A DNA stretch of 20,798 nt from Candidatus Sabulitectum sp. (GTDB lineage: Bacteria > Fermentibacterota > Fermentibacteria > Fermentibacterales > JCC-6), in the NCBI GenBank assembly GCA_029940175.1, contig JAOZRM010000026.1, positions 1 through 20,798 of the forward strand, written 5' to 3'. Shown piece after piece: positions 7,899 to 16,255 of the stretch. How positions within the stretch are numbered: position 1 is the stretch's first letter; each line of letters opens with the position of its first letter. The position numbers were made by a program, and so were the translations under genes. The notes under the pieces are model-generated. The model was not told the origin of the DNA. It saw only the letters and a program-made list of their open reading frames with translations, and made no database searches.

Positions 7899-9675
7899 TA
7901 CTCTCACAAGATCAGTATCCACTGCTCCTGATCTTCCAGGGGTTTACCGATTTCTTGATGATAAGGGAAAAACTCTTTACATAGGCAAGGCAAAAAGCCT
8001 GATCAACCGCCTTCGCGGACATATTTCCAACATGGGAGATCTGAGACACAGAATCCTTCTGGAGAAGGCTGTTACCGTTCATTGGACAGTGACTAGAACC
8101 GAGTTGGAAGCCCTGATCCTTGAAGCGGAACTCATAAGAACCCACAAACCTCCTCTGAATGTTGATCTCCGGAGCTCAAACCGCTATCCATGGCTTGAGG
8201 TGACTGTAAATGAGGAGTACCCCAGACTGGTGATAACAAGAAGTCCTGACAGGTCGGAAGACATCCCAAGATTCGGACCCTATCCTGATGCGGCTAATCT
8301 GCGTTCACTTGTTTCATTTTTGCTGGAGCTTTACCCCCTTAGAAAATGCACTACCTCCCGACTCAAACCACGGGAAAGACCTTGTCTCATGGGTCAGCTG
8401 GATAGATGTCCAGCTCCGTGTACTACCCACCGGAAGAGGGAATACGACCAAAGAGTAAGTAAGATTATTTATCTCTTAAAGGGTCACTGGGACGAGGTAC
8501 GAGCCGGTATCAGGAACAGGATGGAAGATGCATCGGTAGCCAGGGATTTTGAACAGGCAGCTGATATGAGAGATCTTCTAAAGCGGCTGGATTCCTTTGG
8601 CTGGCCTACTCCTGAATCTGTCAGAGATAATATCTCCAGAGATGTCATGGCAGTGTCCGGTAACTGGGGTATCATCATTCAGGTGAGAAATGGAAGATTC
8701 ATGGGCAGCTTGAGACTTCCATTCAGCTCCAGATGGAAGTACGCTTCAGAGTCAGAGAGGATCTCCATTCTGCTCAGGTCATACTATTCAGAGACCGGCG
8801 ACATTCCCAGACAGGTTCTTCTTGCATGTGAGGCAGAGGATACCGGAGTTCTGGTTCAGTGGCTGAGGAATTTGAAAGCAGGGGCTGTTGATATTCTTGT
8901 GCCTGAAAGGGGCAACCTGAAATCTCTTATTGATGTAGCAAGGAAGGATCTTAAGCATTTCCTTGCGAAACTGGAGTGGAAACATCCTGCAGGACGCGGA
9001 GAAAGACTTGAAGCATCCCTGGAAGCCATTGCTGACATTCTGGGACTGGAAGCACCTCCAGGGTGGATGGTCTGTCTGGATGCCTCAACCATTCAGGGGC
9101 ATGCATCTGTTGCAGCTCTGGTTAGTTTTCGGAAGGGGAAACCTGACAAAGAGGGGTACAGGCGGTTCTCCATGGCCGAGGAAATAGCACAGAACGATCC
9201 TGCGATGATAGGGAATGCGGTATCAAGATTTGCTGCTCATCTTGAAGATGAGCACCCTGATGTATTTCTTGTAGACGGTGGAATTACCCAGCTCCGGGCG
9301 GCCTTTTGCGCTGGGGGAGAGAAGATGCCGCGGACAAGGTTTGTCTCCATTGCCAAGAAAGAAGAGAAGCTGCTCACAGCACCGGAGGAAAGAGAGATAA
9401 CTCTCCCGGACGAATCACCACCGTTGCTTCTTCTCCGGGCAATGAGGGATGAGGCTCATCGGTTCGTCATTACCTTTCACAGGACCAAAAGAGCTAAGAG
9501 TCACTTCCATTCCGCACTGGATGATATTCCCGGCATCGGTCCGGCATTGAAAGCGTCGCTTCTCAAGAGCTTTGGCAGTGTAGCCAGGATCGGTGCAGCT
9601 ACTGAAGAGGATATTGCTTCAGTACCGGGTATTGGTCGTAAAAAGGCCATTATGATCAGGAAAGCTCTATCTTGA
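7888..9675 (+). CDS. uvrC: Excinuclease ABC subunit C
   Basis: A 595-residue nuclease that makes both incisions around UvrB-bound lesions in nucleotide excision repair. Domains in order are: GIY-YIG (GVY at 18-20, YIG at 31-33, Glu79); an iron-sulphur cysteine set at 154, 166, 174 and 178, the same numbers as in E. coli; a UVR segment for UvrB binding at about 203-236; an RNase H-like domain with Asp398 (CLDAS), Asp437, Asp463 (LVDGG) and His524 (EAHRF); and two helix-hairpin-helix repeats (DIPGIGPAL, SVPGIGRKK) at the C-terminus. All catalytic positions are present. The start is a GTG at 7888 inside the end of murJ. The stop overlaps the TTG start of the next gene. uvrA and uvrB are not in the window. 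The murJ-uvrC pairing itself has no obvious functional reason. Confidence 0.97.
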   Translation: MAADTLTRSVSTAPDLPGVYRFLDDKGKTLYIGKAKSLINRLRGHISNMGDLRHRILLEKAVTVHWTVTRTELEALILEAELIRTHKPPLNVDLRSSNRYPWLEVTVNEEYPRLVITRSPDRSEDIPRFGPYPDAANLRSLVSFLLELYPLRKCTTSRLKPRERPCLMGQLDRCPAPCTTHRKREYDQRVSKIIYLLKGHWDEVRAGIRNRMEDASVARDFEQAADMRDLLKRLDSFGWPTPESVRDNISRDVMAVSGNWGIIIQVRNGRFMGSLRLPFSSRWKYASESERISILLRSYYSETGDIPRQVLLACEAEDTGVLVQWLRNLKAGAVDILVPERGNLKSLIDVARKDLKHFLAKLEWKHPAGRGERLEASLEAIADILGLEAPPGWMVCLDASTIQGHASVAALVSFRKGKPDKEGYRRFSMAEEIAQNDPAMIGNAVSRFAAHLEDEHPDVFLVDGGITQLRAAFCAGGEKMPRTRFVSIAKKEEKLLTAPEEREITLPDESPPLLLLRAMRDEAHRFVITFHRTKRAKSHFHSALDDIPGIGPALKASLLKSFGSVARIGAATEEDIASVPGIGRKKAIMIRKALS

Positions 9676-10667
9676 CATATCTCCTTACAACTTTTCTTCT
9701 TCTACTGACTCCTGTATCAGGAGTTGTGTCCGGAGGAAGACTGACATCGTTTTCAATGAAAAACGGTCTGATCCCTGCATCTGAATGGATGTACGTTCCC
9801 GGTATTCCCGGAGCAGATGCGGGAACCTTTACCGAGGTTACCATGCAGAGTGGTTTCGAAAAATGCTTTAGAGTTAGCTCCTCAGGAGAGACTGCGGGAA
9901 TGGACCCCCTGGTTGCATCGATTGTAACTGAGGATGGATTTGCAGCGCAGCTGCTTTTGGGCGGTGTTTGTGTTCGCAGTGTAAGGGACGAGAACAATGG
10001 AAGTTACGCCATGCTCTATAAAAACATTACACTCGATCTTCGTGGCTCCTCTTTCTGTGATCTTAGTCTGGCAGGTGAGTATTCCACCGACGAACTGATC
10101 CTTGCAGGAACAGAAAACTCCGGAGCTTTCGGAGCAGCGTATAATATCTGTGAATCCATTTCCCTGGGACCAGCTTATTGCATGGATGGAGACGGTGGGA
10201 ACATCTGGTTCATGTCTTCAGTCTCTCTGGGTGCCGTTAAGATCATTTCAGCACCTGCAATTGATTGCGAGAACAGCTATCGTCGACTATACAGTTCCCT
10301 GGAACACAATGACATGCACCTCATATCAGGCTGGAACGGGATTGGGTACTTTTCTGAATTTTCTCTTCGAGGAGCGGATCTCATTGCTTCAGTATCTCTT
10401 TCAGACCCCGGGATCATGGTTGGGTACCAGCCCTCAGCTACCCTGATGTTTCTTGCATCGCACAGTCAGGATGGATGGCTTCAGGGAGAAATCCAGGGAA
10501 AATACAGGAGTATCACCTCAGGGGTGAATTGTCTGCGATCTCCCGGTGGCACATTCAGATTTGGTTTCAGTGCAGGGATTGATGTGGGACGCAATGCTAT
10601 AGACGCTCCCTCCACATCTCAGTCTCACTGGTGGAATTCTCCAGCAGTTAGTTCATTTCTAAAATAG
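9672..10667 (+). CDS. Exported beta-rich protein of unknown function
   Basis: A 331-residue protein starting at a TTG at 9672 that overlaps the uvrC stop (TTGA), with AGGAAAG about 10 nt upstream. The N-terminus (MTYLLTTFLLLLTPVSGVVSG) is a signal peptide. The rest lacks hydrophobic helices and is made of short alternating strands rich in Gly, Ser and aromatics, for example FMSSVSLGAVKIIS, FSEFSLRGADLIASVSLS and GTFRFGFSAGIDVG. This suggests a periplasmic beta protein or an outer-membrane beta-barrel. The C-terminus (SSFLK) is not the usual barrel-ending aromatic. I do not recognise a family. It closes the string that begins upstream of murJ and is followed by a weak hairpin. An unusual passenger in a flippase-repair string, it may belong functionally with the secreted proteins nearby. 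Confidence 0.7.
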   Translation: MTYLLTTFLLLLTPVSGVVSGGRLTSFSMKNGLIPASEWMYVPGIPGADAGTFTEVTMQSGFEKCFRVSSSGETAGMDPLVASIVTEDGFAAQLLLGGVCVRSVRDENNGSYAMLYKNITLDLRGSSFCDLSLAGEYSTDELILAGTENSGAFGAAYNICESISLGPAYCMDGDGGNIWFMSSVSLGAVKIISAPAIDCENSYRRLYSSLEHNDMHLISGWNGIGYFSEFSLRGADLIASVSLSDPGIMVGYQPSATLMFLASHSQDGWLQGEIQGKYRSITSGVNCLRSPGGTFRFGFSAGIDVGRNAIDAPSTSQSHWWNSPAVSSFLK

Positions 10668-10673
10668 ATGTCA

Positions 10674-10693
10674 GAAACCGGCGGTTTCATTTT
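10674..10693 (+). terminator. Weak hairpin terminator after the uvrC string
   Basis: GAAACC (10674-10679), a GGC loop and GGTTTC (10683-10688) are followed by ATTTTA. The stem is 6 bp with a short loop and the T-tract is poor. The position, 7 nt after the stop at 10667 and just before a tRNA gene, supports the call more than the hairpin strength does. Confidence 0.45.
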
Positions 10694-10739
10694 ATGAGAG
10701 TATCTTAGTATATTCGCTGCGTTAACAATAATGAGCGGT

Positions 10740-10827
10740 GCCGGGATGGTGGAATTGGCAGACACAGCGGACTTAAAATCCGCTGCCCCACAAGGGCGTG
10801 AGGGTTCAAGTCCCTCTCTCGGCACCA
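10740..10827 (+). tRNA. tRNA-Leu (anticodon UAA), CCA encoded
   Basis: An 88-nt tRNA with acceptor GCCGGGA pairing TCTCGGC (one G-T pair) followed by A-CCA in the DNA. The D-arm is closed by GTG/CAC. The anticodon stem GCGGA/TCCGC holds the loop CTTAAAA, giving anticodon TAA, which reads UUA. The long variable arm (GCCCC, ACAA, GGGC region) marks a class II tRNA and fits leucine. The T-arm is GAGGG, TTCAAGT, CCCTC. Positions 36-38 are AAA, the usual target for MiaA, which is encoded 1.7 kb downstream. The CCA end is only 12 nt before the mutL start codon, and no promoter or terminator fits between them. Confidence 0.97.
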
Positions 10828-10839
10828 CTCTGGAGGAAA

Positions 10840-12564
10840 ATGTCTCAGATAAGAAAACTGCCCGATCATCTTGTTAATCTCATAGCCGCAGGAGAGGTGG
10901 TTGAAAGGCCTGCTTCTGTTGTAAAAGAGTTGCTTGAGAACTCTCTTGATGCCGGCGCTACCACCATAGAAATAGATCTGGAGGCCGGTGGCAGGAAACT
11001 GATCGCAGTTCGCGATAACGGTTCAGGAATGGACAGGCACGATCTTCTTCTTGCCATTCAGCGCCACGCTACAAGCAAAATTTCATCCCCGTCCGATCTG
11101 AATGATATAGAAACTCTGGGGTTCCGCGGGGAGGCACTTCCCAGCATTGCCAGTGTTTCAAGGATGACCATACTTACAAGTACCGGCGAAGATGGCTGGA
11201 AACTTATTATCACCGGCGGTAAAATGGATTCGCTTGAACCTGCCGGCAGAACACCCGGGACAACAATTACAGTGGAGAATCTGTTTTTCAACCAGCCGGC
11301 GAGAAGAAAATTCCTCCGGGCTGAATCTACAGAGCTTTCCTGGATTGAAAGAATAGTCACAGGCGCATCCCTTTCCAGGATTGACTGCTCATTCACTCTT
11401 CAACACAATGGCAGAAACGTTTTCAGGCTCCCAGTGGTGGATTCTCCATCTCAGCGTTTGCGAGACAGATACGGTCTTTCAGGTGGGGAAAGGTGTGTGG
11501 AGGCCACCGGTACCAGTGACTCGGTAACTGCACAATTGTACTTGTTTCCGGATAAGAGGTGGGCAAACAGGCGTCATCAGTTCACACTGGTAAATGGAAG
11601 GCTTGTTTCTTCTCCACAGGTCAGCATACCCCTGAGAGATGCTTTTTCAGGCCCTGCCGGAGAGCCTCTGATCCTGTGTGCTGTTACTATTGACCCATCT
11701 CTTGTGGACGTTAATGCTCACCCTGCAAAAAGAGAAGTGCGTTTCAGAAAGCCCTATCAGGTAGAATCAGCAGTAAGGTCTGCCGTTCCAGGTATAGCAG
11801 CTCACAGAACAGAGTCCACAGTTGTTATGCCCGACAGAACCGGGAGCGCCGTTTCTGTCCCTGCTTCTTCTCATATTTCATACTCTTCGGTTCCCTACAA
11901 GTCCGGCAGCAGAATTTCAAGTGGTGCTTATCAGACTGCTCTGGAATTTGAAACACCTGGCAGACAAGAGGATACAATAGTAGATAGCAGCAGAGGTCAC
12001 TGGGAGGATTCTGTTGAAATGATCCGTATCTCCGGCTCATATCTGGTTACAGAGACTGCTACAGGCCTTCTTATTGTTGATCAGCATGCAGCTCATGAGA
12101 GAATTCTTTATGAGAAGATAATTGCCTCAGTTCGTGGAGCCATGTCTGCGGGGCAGCAACGAATGCTTCTTCCGGAAGAGATCAGTGTGGATGAACAGGA
12201 GAAGAGTATTCTTAAAATCTACAGTGCAATGATAAAGCAGGCAGGATATGATTTCAGAGTAGTGGGGGATACCCTTGAACTTCTCAGTGTTCCCGTGGGG
12301 ATAAAAAGAGGAACAGAAGCTCTTCAGGAGGTACTGAAAGCTCTTTCTCGAGGAACAGAGGTATCCGAACCTGAGGCTGAAAGGATTGCTTCTGCAAGTG
12401 CCTGCGCAGGAGCTATAAAGTTTGGTGATAAAATCACACTCACTGAAGCCAGACATCTCTTTCACACCCTGTTCACAATGGATGATCCTTTTCACTGCCC
12501 TCATGGAAGACCAACGATGATAGAACTGCCGTTCAGCGAGCTGGAGCATCGTTTTGGAAGATAG
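10840..12564 (+). CDS. mutL: DNA mismatch repair protein MutL with endonuclease motif
   Basis: A 574-residue mismatch-repair ATPase that links mismatch recognition by MutS to strand incision. The GHKL ATPase motifs are AAGEVVERP with KELLENSLDAGA (Glu30, Asn34), VRDNGSGM (Asp59) and TLGFRGEAL, then the transducer VNGRLV and NAHPAKREVRF. After a short Ser-rich linker (about 320-390) the C-terminal domain carries DQHAAHERILYE (414-425), which fits the DQHA(X)2E(X)4E endonuclease motif. It also has ACAGAIKFGD and CPHGRP metal-site motifs and a possible beta-clamp motif QRMLLP (440-445). The organism should therefore use a nicking MutL rather than MutH. The ATG at 10840 has GGAGG 3 nt upstream; the GGAGG lies 4 nt after the end of tRNA-Leu. 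The 3' end overlaps miaA by 11 nt. Confidence 0.97.
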   Translation: MSQIRKLPDHLVNLIAAGEVVERPASVVKELLENSLDAGATTIEIDLEAGGRKLIAVRDNGSGMDRHDLLLAIQRHATSKISSPSDLNDIETLGFRGEALPSIASVSRMTILTSTGEDGWKLIITGGKMDSLEPAGRTPGTTITVENLFFNQPARRKFLRAESTELSWIERIVTGASLSRIDCSFTLQHNGRNVFRLPVVDSPSQRLRDRYGLSGGERCVEATGTSDSVTAQLYLFPDKRWANRRHQFTLVNGRLVSSPQVSIPLRDAFSGPAGEPLILCAVTIDPSLVDVNAHPAKREVRFRKPYQVESAVRSAVPGIAAHRTESTVVMPDRTGSAVSVPASSHISYSSVPYKSGSRISSGAYQTALEFETPGRQEDTIVDSSRGHWEDSVEMIRISGSYLVTETATGLLIVDQHAAHERILYEKIIASVRGAMSAGQQRMLLPEEISVDEQEKSILKIYSAMIKQAGYDFRVVGDTLELLSVPVGIKRGTEALQEVLKALSRGTEVSEPEAERIASASACAGAIKFGDKITLTEARHLFHTLFTMDDPFHCPHGRPTMIELPFSELEHRFGR

Positions 12565-13468
12565 CAAGAGAAATAGAATTCCTGTGATCACCGGTTGTAC
12601 AGCTTCCGGCAAAACTGCTGCGGCTTTCTACATAGCTGAACACTGGCCCAATGTAGAGATAATCAACGCCGATTCCAGACAGATATACAGGGGCATGGAT
12701 ATTGGTACTGCAAAGCCGACACAGGAGGAACTGAACAGATTTCCTCATCACATGATCGATGTGGTGGATCCTGACTTTCTTGTTTCAGCGATGTGGTTTG
12801 CGGAGAAGGCAATGAGCATTATTGAAGATGTTCTAGCTAGGGGTGCAATTCCACTTGTGGTGGGAGGTTCCGGGCTTTATGTCATGTCGCTTGCAGGTTT
12901 GCTGGATGCCCTGCCCCCCAGAAATGATGTTCTTCGCAATTCACTTATATCTATTGAGAATACAGCTCCCGGTTCTCTGCACCGTCTCCTTGACGGATTG
13001 GATGCAAAGGAAGCTGCGCGAACTGGAAATACAGACAGGGTAAGACTTGTCAGAGCTCTGGAAATAGCATTGTTGAGTGGTGATAAACCATCTGTACTGA
13101 AGCGTGGAGGAAACCCGGATAAGAGATTTCAATTCGTTTTCATCGAAAAGGACAACACCGTTCTCCGTGAAGGCATAAGAAGAAGAACTTCAGCCATGTT
13201 ATCAAACGGTCTTCTTGAAGAGGTCAGAAAGCTTCTTGAACATGGATACAATCGTGACCCGGTTCTTGGTGTTACTATTGGTTACTCTGAGCTTATTGAT
13301 CATCTGGAAGGGCTCTGCTCTTTAGACGAAGCCCGGGAGGCCATTGAGACCCATACCTGGCAGTATGCAAGGAAACAGAGAAACATGTTCAGGCGTTTGC
13401 CTGAGGTGATATCAGTGTGCAGTAACCCTGTAAAGGTGGCCAACGCACTGTTTGGAGAGGAGTGCTGA
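12554..13468 (+). CDS. miaA: tRNA dimethylallyltransferase MiaA
   Basis: A 304-residue enzyme that transfers dimethylallyl from DMAPP to N6 of A37 in tRNAs reading UNN codons. It has a P-loop GCTASGKT (14-21), the signature DSRQIYRGMDIGTAKP starting at the catalytic Asp40, GGSGLY, and the C-terminal QYARKQRNMFRR segment. The length is normal. The start is a TTG at 12554 inside the mutL end, with GGAG 7 nt upstream. mutL-miaA adjacency is known from many bacteria. A likely substrate, tRNA-Leu(UAA), is encoded at the head of the same string. It ends 4 nt before the next start, with a ribosome site (AGGAG) inside its last codons. Confidence 0.96.
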   Translation: MEDSKRNRIPVITGCTASGKTAAAFYIAEHWPNVEIINADSRQIYRGMDIGTAKPTQEELNRFPHHMIDVVDPDFLVSAMWFAEKAMSIIEDVLARGAIPLVVGGSGLYVMSLAGLLDALPPRNDVLRNSLISIENTAPGSLHRLLDGLDAKEAARTGNTDRVRLVRALEIALLSGDKPSVLKRGGNPDKRFQFVFIEKDNTVLREGIRRRTSAMLSNGLLEEVRKLLEHGYNRDPVLGVTIGYSELIDHLEGLCSLDEAREAIETHTWQYARKQRNMFRRLPEVISVCSNPVKVANALFGEEC

Positions 13469-13472
13469 TGTG

Positions 13473-14675
13473 ATGGATAAAGACAAAGAATTGATCGCGG
13501 ATCACCTTCCACTGGAAGAGGTAATGCTGGCAGATATTGATGGAATTGATTCTCCGGAGAATTGGACAAGATCTGAGACAGATGAGTCCCACGAGCTTCC
13601 ACCTGTTCTTATTGAAGAGAACAGAGGATTCTCGCTTGTTGGTAACCATCGAACTGTCTGGCACTTGAAAAACAGCGGAAGAACAATGGTCAAGTGCCTG
13701 GTGGTAAGAAGCACTGTTCACGTCCGACCTGCCCATACACTGATAAGTAACAGCACAGAGGAAGCAATGCTTTTTGACGGACTTCTCAGGCGTGAGATCG
13801 TACCCAACAGAAGTCGGCTTGCGGATATGCTGGGCTATTCAAGAGCAAGGATCACACAGCTCCTGAATCTTTTGAAACTCCCTATGGATATTCGGCAGAA
13901 GGTTCTTGTTACTGATGAGATCAGTGAGTTTCAATTGAGGCAGCTTCTCAGGGTCCTAGATGATGAGACCAAGTTGCAAGCTGGTTTCACCAAGCTCATG
14001 GAGAAGAAGCTTTCAGGTAGACAGATGGCTGTGTTTGCCAGCAGGAAGCAAACATCGGATAATCCTGTGGTTCTTCAAGAGAAGGAAAATGATGACAACC
14101 ATTATGAAGAAATCACAGATATTCCAGAAAAGAAGCAATCCGACTCCATGGCTGAACTGGAAGATGTCTTTGCTGGAGAAATGGTGGAAGATGCTCAGGT
14201 AGAAGAGGATGAAGAAACTATCACTCCGGATACTCATCCAGCTATTGAACCTGAAAGCAAAACCGGGTTTGATATGGCGGCAGTTCTTATTGAACTGGGC
14301 AACATTCGTGATGAGGGGTGGCGTGTAAGAGCTGCGGAGAACATGCTTTCGCCGCTGGAAATGGAATTCCTGGAGGGTGTTTCCATGTTGCGTACCGGTC
14401 TCTATTCAGAAGCTACTGATGTTCTCAGCGAGATCGTATCCAGAGATTCTTCGTTTCACATTGCCTGGTTCTATCTCGGCCGTTGTTCAAATCTTACCGG
14501 GGCTCTGCAGGAAGCTGAGGAGTATCTCAGGAATGCTGTTTCAATATTTCCAGAGAATCCTGATTACCTTGTGGAGCTCGCAGTTGTTCTTGAGAAGCTT
14601 AAAAGGCATTCTGAGGCGGAAGCATTTTACAGAAAATCAGCAATTATCAGAAAAGCATTGGCTACTGGAAAGTGA
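13473..14675 (+). CDS. ParB-like / HTH / TPR fusion protein
   Basis: A 400-residue cytosolic protein. Residues about 10-95 resemble a ParB/Spo0J N-terminal (ParB-like nuclease fold) domain, with ELPPVLIEENRGFSLVGNHRT. The expected GERRxRA box is reduced to GNHRT and the QPR segment is not evident, so CTP binding is doubtful. Residues about 105-160 contain the ParB/KorB helix-turn-helix NRSRLADMLGYSRARITQLL. A very acidic linker follows (about 200-260). About 100 C-terminal residues form TPR repeats (AWFYLGRCSNLTGALQEAEE, then ENPDYLVELAVVLEKLKRHS). The ATG at 13473 is chosen, but the GTG one codon earlier (13470) has a better spacing of 7 nt from AGGAG. It overlaps the next gene by 4 nt. No ParA is near, so this is probably a regulator or adaptor rather than a chromosome-partition protein. 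Confidence 0.82.
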   Translation: MDKDKELIADHLPLEEVMLADIDGIDSPENWTRSETDESHELPPVLIEENRGFSLVGNHRTVWHLKNSGRTMVKCLVVRSTVHVRPAHTLISNSTEEAMLFDGLLRREIVPNRSRLADMLGYSRARITQLLNLLKLPMDIRQKVLVTDEISEFQLRQLLRVLDDETKLQAGFTKLMEKKLSGRQMAVFASRKQTSDNPVVLQEKENDDNHYEEITDIPEKKQSDSMAELEDVFAGEMVEDAQVEEDEETITPDTHPAIEPESKTGFDMAAVLIELGNIRDEGWRVRAAENMLSPLEMEFLEGVSMLRTGLYSEATDVLSEIVSRDSSFHIAWFYLGRCSNLTGALQEAEEYLRNAVSIFPENPDYLVELAVVLEKLKRHSEAEAFYRKSAIIRKALATGK

Positions 14676-16255
14676 GAAGGCTCGCCGTACTGTTTCTACT
14701 GCTTCCAGTCGCCTGTGCGAAGATCGTGGCGCCTGCAGGAGGTCCGGTAGACATTATTCCACCGGAAGTTATCAGCGTGTATCCTGAGCCTGGTTTCGTA
14801 GATTCCATCCCGAAAGAGATCACTATAGTTTTCTCGGAAAAGGTTCGGGGTTCAGAAGAGAACGTTCAGCTCTTTCCGGATACAGATGGTGATGTGATTC
14901 TTCAAGGTAGCGGGGCCAGTATTTTTACAGGCATTGACAGCGGTCTTGCCATGGTGACCATCTCGTCCAATCTTGAGGATCTGCGAGGGAACAGGATAGC
15001 TAATCCTGAAACTTACGTCTGGAACACCATACCTGCAGATAGTTTTGCAGAAGTTTCGGTGACTGTACTACGCGAGGGAGGTGGCAGTGTTACTTCCAGT
15101 GCCCGTTGCGATTTCCTTCTCCTGCCTGATACAGTTTCCACCACGGTAACTCATTATCCGGATACTTCGGGGATCGTAGAAGCGGGATGGCTTTCAGTGG
15201 GAGAGTACAGAATTTTCTGTTATGAAGATATTGATCAGAGCAGATCATGGGATCCCGAGAGAGAACCAGGTTCATCTGCTGATATTCAACTTCTGGCTGG
15301 TGATCTGGAAGAACTGACCATGACCATGACTATTATAGACAGCATTGGACCTCGTATCTCTGATTTAACCGTTCTTGACGGATGGCATCTGGAAATACTC
15401 TGGAATGAACAGATAAATGTAAACCTGGCATCTCAGCAGCTTGTGAGCATAACTGGGCCGGATTCTCTACCCGTTGAGATTTACGGCGTAAAATCTTCAG
15501 CAGGCAGAAGTTCTACCGGGAGATTGACTGTGTATACCGAGGAACTTGCCGATACCATGTATACCATTTCAGTACACGGAATTCTCGACCTGGCTGGTAA
15601 TCCATCTCTTGCGGATTCAATTGAATTCTGGGGTACAGACTCGTTACCTGATACAAGGTTTGCAGTACAATCCGCCTATCCTGCAGATGGCAGTGTTGAG
15701 GTACCTCCTGCAGGACCAGTCTGTATCTCTTTTTCAGACTGGGTGGACGAATCTTCTCTAGAATCATTGTATACAGTCACCAGGGTGGCAGATAGCACCA
15801 TTGCTGCAGGAGAGTTCGTTCGAACATCAGCTATCGCCTTTTCCTTTACTCCCCACAGTGAGTTGCTGGGAGAGCGTCAGTACAGAATTGATCTGTTACC
15901 TGGTCTCATCTCACTTCAAGGCGATTCGCTTGATGGACAAAGTTGGACGTTCACACCTGCCTGGAGTGAGCGGCCTGGTGTAATATCAGGTGTTGTTTCA
16001 GGAACAGGTGCTTCAGTGGTTACTATGGTTGTTGCACCGGCGGGAAGTGGCGGGGAAGTTGTTACCGCAGATTTTGCTCCCGGAGCATTCTCTTTCAGTG
16101 ATGTTGCCGGCGGCAGGTATACAGTCTCGGTTTTTGTTGACTGGAATTCAGATAACGTCTGGAATCCCGGAGAGCCTTATGGCGCCTGGCCCGGGGTTGT
16201 TGAAGTGTTTCCGGGTGTTGAGACTGAGAATATCAACATACAGGTAGTTCCATAA
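14672..16255 (+). CDS. Lipoprotein with SbsA-type Ig-like domains
   Basis: A 527-residue exported protein. The start is a GTG at 14672 in a GTGA overlap. The N-terminus MRRLAVLFLLLPVACAK gives a lipobox-like site at Cys15, with an unusual Pro at -3. It is followed by APAGGPVDIIPPEV, a linker style seen in Ig-like lipoproteins of FCB-group bacteria. The first SbsA Ig-like domain (about 28-120) contains IVFSEKVRG; others include VEVPPAGPVCISFSDWVD. Two segments, one at about 178-200 (YRIFCYEDIDQSRSWDPERE) and one at the C-terminus (YTVSVFVDWNSDNVWNPGEP), share an acidic loop with W[DN]P and a final E-P. These look like repeated prealbumin-like modules with possible metal-binding loops. It is probably anchored in the outer membrane. 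The role is unknown; a structural or surface function is inference. Confidence 0.82.
   Translation: MRRLAVLFLLLPVACAKIVAPAGGPVDIIPPEVISVYPEPGFVDSIPKEITIVFSEKVRGSEENVQLFPDTDGDVILQGSGASIFTGIDSGLAMVTISSNLEDLRGNRIANPETYVWNTIPADSFAEVSVTVLREGGGSVTSSARCDFLLLPDTVSTTVTHYPDTSGIVEAGWLSVGEYRIFCYEDIDQSRSWDPEREPGSSADIQLLAGDLEELTMTMTIIDSIGPRISDLTVLDGWHLEILWNEQINVNLASQQLVSITGPDSLPVEIYGVKSSAGRSSTGRLTVYTEELADTMYTISVHGILDLAGNPSLADSIEFWGTDSLPDTRFAVQSAYPADGSVEVPPAGPVCISFSDWVDESSLESLYTVTRVADSTIAAGEFVRTSAIAFSFTPHSELLGERQYRIDLLPGLISLQGDSLDGQSWTFTPAWSERPGVISGVVSGTGASVVTMVVAPAGSGGEVVTADFAPGAFSFSDVAGGRYTVSVFVDWNSDNVWNPGEPYGAWPGVVEVFPGVETENINIQVVP

Noticed and set aside
10740..10827. tRNA-Leu as an attachment site for an integrated element
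   Set aside because: No integrase, no repeated tRNA 3' fragment and only core genes downstream.
10625..10828. Minus-strand open frame reading GLEPSRPCGAADFKSA across the tRNA
   Set aside because: This is the well-known false protein produced by reading antisense to a tRNA-Leu gene; it has no independent support.
10798..10839. Longer mutL start at GTG 10798, inside the tRNA
   Set aside because: The extra 14 residues would be encoded by the tRNA itself. The ATG at 10840 has a ribosome site and begins the conserved MutL N-terminus.
12127..12612. 161-codon minus-strand open frame over the mutL-miaA junction
   Set aside because: It is antisense to strongly conserved MutL and MiaA motifs, with a Cys/Ser/Phe-rich shadow composition.
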